Under the pieces are notes generated by a model. It saw only the letters and a list, made by a program, of their open reading frames with translations. It made no database searches and had not been told where the DNA came from. The position numbers and the translations under genes are program-made. From Pyrocephalus nanus (lineage: Eukaryota; Chordata; Aves; Passeriformes; Tyrannidae): a DNA stretch of 64,000 bases. Each line of letters opens with the position of its first letter. Position 1 is the stretch's first letter. Of this stretch, positions 12,901 to 25,675 are shown piece after piece. The stretch is taken from assembly GCA_038380795.1 (NCBI GenBank), contig CM076269.1:4836001-4900000 (forward strand), given 5' to 3'.

Positions 12901-15900
12901 GGTGGAAATCCTATTTCGCACAGGATGGAAACCGCAGCCCTCAGCCAGCCTTAGAAATGAAATATTTGAGAATGTGTGACAGTTTGCTGGGAATATCACC
13001 TTCTGCCGTGCTGGGCTGGCGGCCTGCCAGCTCCTTGCCTGCTGTCCTAGGGGGAGATGGGTGGGCAGGTTGGGCTGGTCTTATGAGGGTTGTGATAAAT
13101 CAGCTACTCGGACTGTACTCTGTAGTGTTGTGGTTCTTGCCAGGGCATCAGTCCTGAAATCGTGTGTGTGTGTATGGAGTAACTTTGCTCCTGAGAGTAT
13201 CTGGGCTGTGAGAGTGGTCACTGTTTGTGCAGTGCATTGCAGGGCCATGACCTGGGTGTTCCTGGGTGCTGATGTTCTCAGGATCGTGGCATCTGGGCAC
13301 TTGGAGTGAAGTATTCTGTTACTAAGTGAATAAATATTTTTCTCTTTCTAATTGGCCCCCTTTCAAAGCACAATGTTCACTTCTTAGCACACTTCTTACT
13401 TTTAAAAATTATGATTGCAACTTGAATTTCTTCTGTATCCTGGCAATCTTGGGCATGTTTAGCACCGGAGGATTTTTTGCTGTGTCAAATATTTAATACC
13501 ATTTTCATCTGCCCTGTTTGTAAGACTTCTGTACAGTCCTACTGGGTTCATGATAGCTTGTGTGTTCTTAATTCTGGGCTTCTCCACCTTTGATTTCTCT
13601 CTGTTTTAATTTGGTTTCACGTTGCAAGGAAGGGTTACCAGTGGTATTCTGACTACAGAGCTATGGCACATTTCTCTCTAATGGCTTCTGATATGTACTA
13701 AAAATCCTAAAGGGCTTGACTCCCATATGGCTTTTCCTGCATTAGGAGGCAAAATGGGAGGGACTCCTCTTTCTCCTCAGTACATTTTGTTGAAATGAGC
13801 TCTCTGATGCAGCTGGTGGGGTTCTCACCGCAGCTAATGGCACTGTAAAAGTGAACCATCTGCTCCTCCGGTCAAAGTGGCTGGATTGTTTCTTCTTGAG
13901 CGTATTCCCGGAAGGATAGAGAGAGTCAAGAGCAAACTGTAAATACATAAGTTTCTCATGGGAGGGGTGACATAGACATAAATCAGATTTACCCGTCAAA
14001 TTGGTCCTGCATAAATATTTATGAGTTTGAACTATAGAAGAAATATGAGAGCTCCTTGGTTCAAAGGACACGTGGGGCTGGTGTTCTGATATCAGCTGTA
14101 CTGAGGCATTGCCTGTTGAAATTGGGTTATGGAAAGATAAAGCACAGTTCTGTAGTATTTAAATTAAATGTGTCTGGTTTTAAGTCCTTAAGTTTCTCTG
14201 CACTTTGGGCATATCTTGAAATATACTCTTGCAGTTTGATAATAACAGCGCTGTAGAATTGTTCAAGTGGGTGTTTGTTGGTCTTGTAAAACTGACTGAG
14301 TGCTGATTTCTAATATTCTCTCCTTTTTTCATTTTAATCTGCTCTGGGTGGTACAAGCAGTGACTATGAGTTTTAATAATTTCACTTTTTTCTAGTGACT
14401 TCCTCTTTGCAAACTTAAGACAGGGGAGATTTGTGTGTTGAACTGACTTGAAAGGTAACTCTGGAGGATGACAAAGGTGGATTTCTGAGAAGAAGGACAT
14501 GTTGGATTTGTTGCCATTGATGCTCTAATTCTCTTTGCTCTTCTCCTTTCAGTGAAAGAGCATCAGTGATACAGTAATTTGTTAGAATCACAAGAATTAA
14601 GTACCCACAAAGTGTAAAGCAATCTTTCAGTAGCAAGACCCCTCTAAAATTGGTGATTCTATGGAAATCATTGTATTTCATTATGAACAGTTCCTTGGTA
14701 ACTAAGAAAAACACTGTTCATTATTGAAATATTCACAAACAGTAAGAGAAACCACCTTTCACTGAGATGTAAACGAGTAAGTGGGAAATAATCAGGTGGT
14801 CAGCAGCCTGTAAATGGTGCTTTCTGGTGCACTGGTGCATCTGTGGTAACTTTGCTGCTGCCATAACAGGGCCATGTTAGCCAGTGAGTCCATACATATC
14901 CCTCCAAATGTATTCAGTGTCTCTTTATGCTGATTCATCTAGATTGACATTAAAAGCCGTATGTGTCAGAAGGATGCCACCTCCTCCATATATACATTGT
15001 CACTTTGAAGGAAAACAATTAGCTTGATGCTAGCAGAATACTTACTTTTTTTGTGGTAACATAAAGCTAATGGTAAAAATGTGAGTCTATACTATAATTA
15101 ACTTTAAAGTGACAGCTGTCAAGCCACACATTTCCTTGCTCAAATGAATAACATGAGAAATGTTTCCCTTATGTTGGGAAGGATGTGAAAGACCTGGAAA
15201 CCTGATGCTTTTGGTAATACATAGCACAATTTTTTTACCTAGCTCAGCATATTAAATGACCTCCTGACACTCATAATTGGAGAGGAAATTTCATTCAGTT
15301 TGCTTGTGCTGGTATTTCAGTATGGCCTTGGGACAAAAGCGCAGCTTGGGGGAGAAAAAAATTCTACCTTATCCTCTAAAAAACTCTTTGTGAGAATAGT
15401 CTGTTGGATTGCATGGAAACTTAATGGGTGTTTTGCTCACCAATGGATGAGTTTTGAGGAGCTTCCAATACACTCTCCGTTACAGGACATTTTCACCACT
15501 TAAATACAACGAAAGAGACTGGTCCAACGAACGGAAAAAAGGTCTTCCTAATACCCCAAAATATTTGTAATGATTCAGGCAATCCACCTGGATTGCTGGT
15601 AATTTCTCCTTTATTTGGGGTTCTGTGTAAATTGTATTTCACTTTCATTTTGAATACTGTTGGCTCTTTCCCTGCTAGACCAAAACCCAAAGGAAGGGTC
15701 CTACAGGGTTAATGCAGAAGTTTTAAGCCCTGAAAGCTCTTTGTTCCGATCGAAACTCTCTTGTATGAACATTTGGCTATTGCCCAGGACAAACCAGTTT
15801 TTCAAGTCAAAACCTTTGTGGGGAGGAAATGAAGCAACACACAAATCGTGGACGATTTCATGAGTTACTTGGATCCTTCACATGAAAGAGACAGCTGAAT

Positions 15901-18900
15901 ATAAGGTGATTTTACACTGATGTTCTAAGTGAGCTAAATGAAATACCGGGGAAAGAGGCTGGTTTCAGCAGTCAGGAGAAGGGAGATTCTGAAGTTCACA
16001 GAGGACATTTGGATCAGATCAGTGCTACCATGGAAAGTAAGGCAGAAAGAATACATACTGGCACGTGTTTGGCCTGAAAATGTGCAGTTCTTGTGTTTAA
16101 TTGAAGTCGACACATTTGGGTTTTGGAATCCTTACAAAGTCTGTGCATCTGCTTATTTCAACTGTTGTTTGTCTCTGACAAGTGCCTTTTAAAATCTGAG
16201 CACCCGTCAGTTCAGAGCTGTGGGATGGCTCTGCCCATGCTGTGACATCAATCTTTGCAGGCCCTTGTTCTTTGGAGAGGTGTGGAGTTGTGGTGAGGAG
16301 CAAACTAAGAGATGTGTTCCCTGGTGCACTTGGGATTCCCTTTATTTTACTGGCAGCTGAATGCTGATGTTAACAAGGAGCTGTGCACCTGAGAGCAAAG
16401 TGGGTTTTATAAAAAAGCAGACCTTATTTAAGATATACAATATATAGCGTATTGTTTTCTATCACAGACACCTGCCTGGAGACAAATGACTGAGTTTTTG
16501 GTCAGGTGCTGAACACTTTGTGTTGGCCACCATCTGGGTTACTATATTGAGCAAGCAAATACCTTATCAAAGCACTAAGGAAAATACTGTTGAAGTGATT
16601 TGATTCTACATTTGTAGCTAATGATCCCTGACTAGTTTTTCTCACTCCATAGCCCAATTATCTTTTTCTTTTTTCCCTATTATTTCGAGGACTACAGAGT
16701 AATAACTAAGTGCTCTTTAGAGGAGATTTGCAGATGAAATAATATGCACTTCTGTAGTGAAATGTCATAGTTTATTCCAAGCCTCTTAAAAATTTAGTTT
16801 TAAAGATTATTCTGCCATGTTTGCTTTTGGTTCTGTGTCACCTGAAGATGGAAGGGTCCAGAGAACTGGGATTCAGAAGGGGGACACTGATGAGTCTTGT
16901 TCAGGGGAATCCTTGTGCCAGATGTGAAATCCAAGGCTCCTGATACCAGTTTCTCTTGACTATCGTTTTAGGCAATGCTATGCATTAAGTTGGACATATT
17001 TTGGTATTGTCAACTTAATGAATCACCATCTCCTCCACAAAAATGCCTTGAGTATGAGGAGTTGGTGTTCGACTGTCGTATTTTACACGAGGACAAAGCT
17101 TAGTCATGTATTGAATATCTAAGCCAATGTGATGCTTGTACAGTGATGATGCTTCTGAGTCTCCCCATATCCATTACTGCCTGCTGTGTTTGTGCAGTGC
17201 TAAGCTTGTCATTTAAACTACTTCAGAATTGATAGAAGATGTAAACGTCGCCTCACATGTTTTGTTTGATGCTGAAGGAGTTACTTTTGGTATCATGAGA
17301 TGTTGCCAGTGAGCATGTGCTACAGGAGAGCTGCCAGGACTCAAAGCAACGTGAGCCTCTGTAGATTAAAATCGTCTGCAAGCTCAGATGAGAACGGTCC
17401 TTCCCTGAGTCTTTGTTCTCTAAGGAAGCTCGCTCGAATCCTGCAGTGGCATTTGAAATGCTTTATTTCCAGTATATTCTGTGTTTTCCTGCCCTTTCAT
17501 TTTGTTCCAGTCTTGATTGCATGGTAAATTAGTGTGTTACAATTAGCAGACTTAATTTAAATTAAGCATGATTGCTGTTTGAATACCTGACTTTCTGTTA
17601 AGTGTTTGCATTTGTCTTCCTTTGTGTCTTCATTTGTGTATGTTCTGCAATATTCCTGGGTCTCATTTGGATTCATGCTGGTTTAAGACTTTGTGGTTAG
17701 AAAGTAACTGTATGGCAGGAAAGCTGGGATGTGGCAATACTCAGCTCCCAGAAATGTATTTTACAACAGTCTTCTACTTATACAGAAACAGGCTGTTGTT
17801 ATTGAACAGTCCTATCTTTCTCTGCTTTGTATCAGAGAAAATTGGGGCTGTGTTTGCCTGTGCTTGAGAGTTTGTGCTAAAGTTTGTTTGACATAATGCT
17901 TACCTGCTCTTAGTTCCTGTAGTTATGACTAAGTAAATAAAGCACTCCAAAAGCTTTTAGCAGTTTCTTCATTTGCATTCTGATCCAGTTTTAGATGAGG
18001 AACATTTATTAAATATCTGCTCTTTTTTTTTTTAAAGCTGTGTAAAGTATGGCTCTGACTTTATTAGGTTTTAGGGTTTTTTTCCTGATTTCTTCTGTGA
18101 TTTCATTTTGTTATCACTGCTACCATCCATTTATTTTTGATACATTCACCTACTTATGCTTACTGCTCTCTACCATCTTACTGTAAGTGGAATTGAATTT
18201 ACCCCTCAGCCTTTTAAAATAGAATAGCCCTTGAATAAAGCACACTTGCATAGGTGATGGTGAACTGCTTCACCCTTTGGTTGTACTTCAGCAAGCTTCA
18301 GCTGTCAGCTTGTGGCTTTCTAATGTTTGTGTTTTTTCTTCTGCTTCATTCTGTGAATGATTGTTCCAGCTTCAGCCCACTGAAATTTCAAAACTCTGTG
18401 TGTGTATCTATTTGTAGTACACGTTTGTATAGTTATTAAACTGGAACAGCCATCCTTGTATGAAAAATTGATGGCTCTTGGATAATGAACGTTTGGCTCA
18501 GATAGCAAGCAGGCTTTACACAAAAGAATGAGGTTTAACATGTAATCAGGCTTGATTGTTCCAGAAACTTCCCCATGCTGGAGATCTGAGAGCTGCTCTT
18601 TGTGCCAGGGCAGGATCTGCACCCTGGGCCTCCCCCTCTTCTCCTGCCTTTTGTGGTTTTCCTTCTCCATTAACATGAAATGCCTTCTACAGGTGTAAGA
18701 TGTTCTTATTACTTTAGTAGCCAGCTTATTTGATCTGATATACACTGCAGTATAGTTATCTAATGTATTTTTGTAAATATTTTTTTCGTGTCTTTTTAAG
18801 TATGTTGTTTTCATCCGAGACAGTGGTTTATTGACAGTCCTGTCTCTATAAATGAGTGAGGACAGCATAACTGCAGGGAGCAATAGGTATTCCCTTTCTG

Positions 18901-21900
18901 TGTCTGTTTGGAATTAAAGCTCACACATCTCACCTTTGTCTTGCTCTGGTAGGGACCTGCTCTGCTCAGCCCTGCTTGAGTCCAGGCAGGCAGAGCATGG
19001 CACGTTCCTGCCCAAGGCATCTTAGTCCTGGACACATGTCAAAAGTTTTGTATCCTGCTTGCTGAGATTACCATTTTCTTAAGCCTGGATGTTTTCCTAG
19101 TTAGTCCATTGGCCTATCATCAGCCTACCTTAGCACACTCATGCTCTGCTGCTGTTTTTTGGAGACATTTTTGAGGGTTTTTGTCCCATCTTTGGGTGTG
19201 TGCAAATATAATGAGCTGCAAATTTTTTTCTGTTCTTCTGTTTGAAGTCCATATTTTAATACTTTCAAAGGAAAAGGGTTTTCCTCCTCTTTTAAAAATG
19301 AACTTTTCTTTATTGGACAGTCTTTTAGAAGTATCCTGTCCTGAAAAAGAAATTTTGTTAAGTTGATGCTGATTTTTTTCCTGTTGGTTTGATTTTGTCA
19401 GAAGCTGCTACGAGTTGGGAAACATTATTGCTTTAGAAAGGGGAGGGTCTTGTTAATGAAAACAGCACATTCTCACCTCTCAATCTAGAAACAAAAGTAT
19501 AAATTTAAATGATCATTGTAAGGTGGGCAGATTGAGACTGAGACTTTGATTTTGTGGATCTGTGTTATTATCTGCTGCACTTTGCTGTTGGGGATGCACT
19601 TGAAAATTGTTTACCTGCTCACTGAATATTTCTTATATATATTGAAACTCTGCAAAATTGAAAAAGGGAGAATGACAATCCTGGTAAGATAAAAGGGCTT
19701 GGTTGTCACAGCAGGCAATGGTTGGGGCAGTGCCTGGGTCAAAAAGGTGGGAGGGATGAGTGTGTTGATACATCAGTGGTGCAAAGCATGATAATATATG
19801 TTGCAGCTTACCTTGGTGTTTTTTTTCTTTCTTAGAAGTCAGATAGTTTGGTCCCTCTAGATAAATTCAAAATATCCAGAAAGCCTTTCTGGCAAAAGGC
19901 AAGTTGAACTGAAAAACAGAGGGATGGTGATTTTACACGAAGCTACCTAAAATGGTGATCATTTGGTTGCAGATGTGGACCCAAGGAGCAGATTGACTGT
20001 CTAACAACATCTTCTCCCTGTTGTCTGCCCTTCTGGCACACTTGCCCAGGTGTGGTGATGTGTTCTGTTCAGGGTTTTTCTGTAATCTACTGGAAACTGC
20101 TTGCAAGTTAAATATGCTGGAGGTTCTTAAGAAAGCTGATGTCCGTCTTGCCCCTTGGAGAGCTGAGGATGGCAGTAAATAAGACTCATCTGCAAAATAT
20201 CAGAGGCACCAGGGATGGGAGAATGGCCCAGCACTTGACTGAAAGCCAAAGCAGAGCTGCAGTTCCAGCTGTTGGAAAGCACATCATAAGTGTAACGTTC
20301 TGCCAAGCAAGCACAGACCCTGAAACTCTACAGGAGGGTTCTTATTGTTAGTCTCCATAGTTGGAAAGATGAGTCTTAGCTCCACTGGAAAGGTTTTGCT
20401 CCGTTGATGAGAATATATCTTTTTAAAATTTGGCAAATAATTCGACTGCAAACATACTAGTCCTGTTTATATTCAGAATGTTCCCACCCTGGTTATTAGC
20501 CTGTTCGATTGTGTGAAAATCTGTGCAGCAAAGGCATGCCCCTGACAGTCTGATTTGGAGATTATTTCTAAAATACAATATTGTTAAGAATAATTTTAAA
20601 ATTAGATCAGTAATTTATCCTCACGCTGAGGTTTGGAACTGCAGGTAGCTGATAACGAGCTCATTTGTAACATTTTTTGATTCTTAAACTAAGAAAATGC
20701 CCTGAAAACAAATGAACAAAACTGCTCACATTATGTGCTACAAAGCAACCAAACGACTTTTCATATTATTTTATGCAAGATTTATGTTAAACCTGGAAAA
20801 CTTCATTTTCATTTTCAGCTCATTTGCTCAGTTTTCTGGTTCCATCTTTGGGGAGAGTGTTTAGAGTGTGTTTGTTACATCACACACCTGTATATAATTG
20901 TTCACTACATGGTTAGAAGATTTGAAACAACATAAAATCATTTTGTCGTTTCATTCTGGAATTTGTTTGCTTGGATTTTTTTTTTTTTTGGAGGAAGAGA
21001 AATCTGACGAACTGTCTTGCGTGAGAATTGCCAAGTAGAGACTTATTTAAAAAGCAGCTCTGCTACGTGAAGCATTTAATAATAGATTTGGAGGAAATGA
21101 GAAATGAAAGTGTGCAGTTAAGCTTAGCTTTCATTAAATCATCCTTTCACACTTTGTGATGTAACTTCATGGCAGGATAATGCATAACAGAACTGAAGTA
21201 GGAGATAGGAATGCTTGAGAAGGTCTCTGGATGTTTTTGCCCTTTAAATGCTGCTTGTGTTTATTCTGGGGTCTCTCTTCCATAATCAGACATTTTTTTT
21301 TTTCTTACTTTTTTTCTTTCGTACTAGAACAAAGATAGGCTTTGGAGGGAGGAATATTTAGGAATAGAGTGGCTTCGTGTAGTTGAGAATGGCTGTACCA
21401 GTCATTGTAATTTGTTGTGACATCTCATTTTGTTTGCCTTTGCAGGGCTGTTCCTATGCTGTTAATAATGCAAAAGGTCTGAACTATACAGCATGATGTA
21501 AGCAGGTGTGCACCAGCCTCAAACATTAGGCAAATTAGACATAAATTTGGTGTTCACTGGCAATTTTAGCCTTTTCTTTTGCAATTTCTTAGCTTGAGCT
21601 GCTGCTGCTGCTTCAGTTTGGGCTCTAAATGAAGTAGAAGGGTTTCTCTAACATACAGCTTGTTTTAGGTGAGAGGAAAATGGCCTTTCATACAACAAGT
21701 TAATTCCCAAGTAGTAAGATGTTAATCTTCCTTAAGACAAAGGAGCCAGTCTGCAGCCAGTTTACTCCTTGCTTTGTAGGTCTTGCATTGCTGGACTCTG
21801 TGTTCACCTCAGTTACTGTGTTTGTTAGCATGAAAAAGGATGTTTTTCAGGTGTTTTACCCCCATGCTCTCTTTGGATGTCTGTACAGAAGTGCAACCCA

Positions 21901-23651
21901 CACTCCACAAGTCAACTACATCTTTTACCTCTGTGCTCCTCATCTCAAAGAATTCACGTTTTCCTACATTGACTCAAATTTATGAGGCATGAGAACACCC
22001 CTTAGCATCCATCTTACTTTAGTGCAGATGGAAAAGGCTTCAACCAGGATTTTTTTTCTTGTTTCATGGCAAAATGAAGTCATCTTTGCTTTCCAAGAAG
22101 ACTTTCCCGTGCCTCATAGATGACCGTGCAAAATTCCTTCCTCTGAAGGAGCTCACACGTTGCATGTATTTGAATTAATATAAAACAGGCATCAAAAAAA
22201 AAGAGGGAGGGGGATGAAGCTTTTCATCCTTCATGGAACAAACACCCTTGAACACAGAGTGGGTCTGCAGCACCCTGGCACAAATGTCACCTGCAGCAAG
22301 CCAGAAATCTCCGAGCAAAGTGTTCAGTTATAAAAAAATACAGGTTTTTATCCGTTTGTTTTGCCTCATGAGCTTCAAAAGAACGGGCAGTGCAAATTTG
22401 AGTAGAGCCTGGCTTGCTTAACAATTTGTATCTGTTTCTGTGGTTGTAGTAACTGCTCCATGAAAGCTTCTTCTGGAAGAGGATCCTGCACTCAAACCAA
22501 CCAAAAACTTGGCTTTCATTGTTATTTTTCTTTAAGATTGAATTCCTTTAGGTTCCAGACTTCAGTCTTTTTTGAAGCTCTTCAATAAGGGGGACAACAC
22601 AGGAATACTGCATTCCAGTCTCAAGGTCATGGGAGTTGGGGATTGACCTTGTACAGAAATTAATGGCAGGGAAAGACTGTCTAGAAATGCACTGGAAAAA
22701 GGCTCCTCAGTTGAGAAGTCTGAACAAGGTAACCAGGAAAGGGATCCAAATTCAGGATGTTTCCTTGCTCATGGGACTTTATTGACAGGAAATAAATGCA
22801 GTTTTCCTGGGTGATGTTGGGAAGAAGATAATTCTGTGTCTGTTGTGATGGAGACTCTGTCTGCAGTCTTTAAGAAGCTGGACTTGTGCTTCCATCCTTC
22901 ACGTTTTAAGTGCATGTAACTGTATTTCTTTACGACTAAGTAAGTGTTTATTGTAGGAATGTGCAAACCACAGAACCTACACCATGAATAACAACACTTT
23001 TCCCTCCCCAGTTATTCTAGGATGAATAACTTTTAAACTATTCTTGAATGTGGAAAAAAAAAAAAGGAAATCACTTGAACCAGATGCTTACTTTTCTATT
23101 TTTGAGAACTAATTATCCCTGTTGTTGGTAGTGCTAAAGCTTACAAAATTGCTTCCATCTTTGAATTACTATAATTAAGACAATAACTTCCACATCTAGT
23201 TAACATTTCTGCGCAGCTGGTGCATTCATTGACATGCAGATTTTGGATTTTGTAAATTTTCTGCCATTGTGAATAAAAATTTTAAATACTTATTTTCATT
23301 TCCAAAATGTCTGTTTCTTGTAAAGAATTCTTTGTAAAGCAAATCAACTGAAACCAAACTTCTGTTACATCAGAGGAGATTCTGGTGAAGTTTGGTTAGG
23401 TGATACTACTTTTTAGGAAAATATGTAACCACAAATAACTTTTGTAGATCGCTCTGAATTTTGGATCCCAGTCTGGAGGGACTTGGGTCACTGAATTGAA
23501 TGTCAAATCTGAAACAAGTCTGATGTTGGACTTCTGAAGTGTTATTTTGAAAGAAATTATTAGTTAATGGAAGAGTTAATCTGGCATTCTGACAGCCTGA
23601 GGTGGTTTGCAAAACTAAGACTGTATAATTAAAATGAAAATTCTCATTTGA

Positions 23652-23705
23652 AGGTTGGACTTGATGATCTTAGATGGTCTTTTCCAACCTGAATGATTCT
23701 ATAAT
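23652..23705 (+). mobile_element. CR1 LINE 3'-end fragment, + orientation
   Basis: The segment ggttggacttgatgatctta, then ggtcttttccaacctgaatg and attctataatt, matches the conserved 3' terminus of chicken-repeat-1 LINEs as I remember it, including the final ATTCTRTG-like tail. Only about 55 bases are recognisable and no reverse transcriptase sequence precedes it, as expected for a severely 5'-truncated copy. Confidence 0.85.
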
Positions 23706-25378
23706 TGCTAATATGAATAAAATGCATTCATGGATATTAACCAAATTGTGATTTAAGCTATAATTTTACCGTACATGTTATTTCTTCAAGTTGATTTCTG
23801 TCAAAGTCAACGAGAAGATTTGTGCAGTTGGTGCTAATCCTGTTTACCTACCTGTTCAGTAGCTTCAATATGAGAAATTCTGTAAATTCAGGTAGATTTG
23901 AGACACTTCCTTATCGTTATTAGTTTCTATTAACCAGCAACACTCTGAAATTGCTTGGTGGTGGTGGCTTTGTGGTGGTTTTGTATCTTTAAGTGGTTTT
24001 TTTTCTGTGGCCTTGCATTCATTGCATGAATGCCTCATGGACTTTAATGAGTTTTGCTCAGTGAGTTGAAGATGTCCCCGGAGGAAACCGCTAAAATAAA
24101 GAACCGAATATTGATTTATGCTGAAACTGAAACATTGATTTCTTTTTCAGACTTTATATGCACATGAAACAAGGTGTACTCGTGGTGCTCGTTTTAGAGG
24201 CTGGACACGGGATTGTGTGTGGGGGCAGAGAGGGTTAGCTGGGCTGCAGCTGAAGATCCCCTGGGCTGCCTGCAGCTCACAGGTACTGCCAAGTGTGCTC
24301 ATAAATAACTCTGGCCGAGGGTGCTGGCTCCTTGGGTGCATTTCAGTGGGTCCAAACCCAGTGTCCAGTTACCAGGCCCATGTCCGATGTCCTGCAGTGT
24401 CCCGTTTCAGGAACGCGCTGGGAAGGCTGCAGGGCATGTAACAAACGTTATTTTTACTGCAGGCAGAGAATTTGACTCCAGAAATAGTAAAAGCTCTATT
24501 TCCATAGTGATGCAAAGGCATTGTTTCAGCTATTTCGATACAAACTGCGTGTTTTGCTGTGTGTGGTCAGAATTAAATCCAGTTGCTCCCGTGCTCTCAC
24601 AGGTCTGTGTGTGTGTGGGACCGCAGGGGGCAGGGGAGGCAGCACCTCCAAATCACTCTGCTGGTGGAGCTCTGGGCTGGACAGAAACTCTGTGCTATTA
24701 AAATCGTGTTTTGCCTTAGCTGGAAGACCTGGAGGGGATTTGTTCTCTGAAATTATGACGTGGGACATGAGGGAAAAAAAAAAAAGGTTAACAAGACCCA
24801 TAGCAAATTGTGAGAGGAAAGGAGGGTCAGGGTAAGGGTCGCCTCACATTTAATGAAAATAGCAAAACTTTGGCTTATAAACAGATAATAATACTTAGAA
24901 TCTCTCTGGACTGGTTAAGAACTTGATTTTTTTCTAGTTAAAAAACTCAGATGTATAGACAGCCTTTTCCCCTTCTGCTTTCTCCTATTACTCCTGTTTT
25001 CCTATGTAGATTTTAGGTAAAAAAATATAGAGCGCTGTTTTGAGATTTTGTGAACAGAAATCAATGTTAAACAATGTTAAACAATAATTAATGTAATTTA
25101 AAGGATTAACAATATGGTCTCCTCTTTACCACTGGCCTGGTAGCTCAGTTTTGAACCCAGGACTGTCTGTCTGGCTAAAATGCATCTTCCAGGAAAAAGT
25201 TTTTTTCTTCATTGGAACTGTTTCTACCAACACTTAAATTGACTAGTTTGAATTTCTTTTGGCACAAAGCCCTGGCTAAAGCCAGCTTTGCTTCTTTCAT
25301 ATTTAGCTGTTCTTCTTTAGGGGGTGCTCAGATGCTGTCAACAGTGACTTTTTGGGGGAGAGGTTGCCCAGCTGAAGT

Positions 25379-25675
25379 CACAGAATGACAGAACGTGCTC
25401 ATTTGGAAGGGAGCTGCAAGGATCATCGAGTTCCACCCTTAGCCCTGCACAAAACCACCCCCAAGAGTCACACCATGAACCTGAGAGTACTGTCCAAATG
25501 CTTCTTGAGCTCTGTGAGGCTTAGGGCTGTGCCCACTGCCCTGGGGAGCCTGTTCAGTGCCCAACCACCCTCTGGGTAAAGAACCTTACTCTAATATCCA
25601 ACCTAAACCTCCCGACACAACTTCAGGCTGTCACTGATCATCTCAGAGAAGAGATCAGTGTCTGCCCTTCCTTTT
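25379..25675 (-). mobile_element. CR1 LINE fragment, antisense to MAST2
   Basis: In + orientation the element starts with cacagaatgacagaacg and continues through the reverse complement of the CR1 3' region. Landmarks include ctgtccaaatgcttcttgag, ctggggagcctgttcagtgc, ccaacctaaacctcccgaca and gagaagagatcagtgtctgc. A stretch of about 17 bases expected after cttcaggc appears to be deleted. About 300 bases are preserved. It is non-coding, 5'-truncated and diverged, so it is an old insertion. It is one of the best pieces of evidence that this is avian or other archosaur/turtle DNA. Confidence 0.92.

Noticed and set aside
18320..18883. 187-codon open frame on the minus strand
   Set aside because: No recognisable domain, AT-rich chance-like composition, no splice or promoter context, and no similarity I know of. 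Long spurious ORFs are expected in 64 kb of intron.
22142..22165. ctgaaggagctcac, resembling the LKEL codons of the MAST N-terminal segment
   Set aside because: The following codons do not encode the SLPRRGSF continuation and there is no donor in the required phase.
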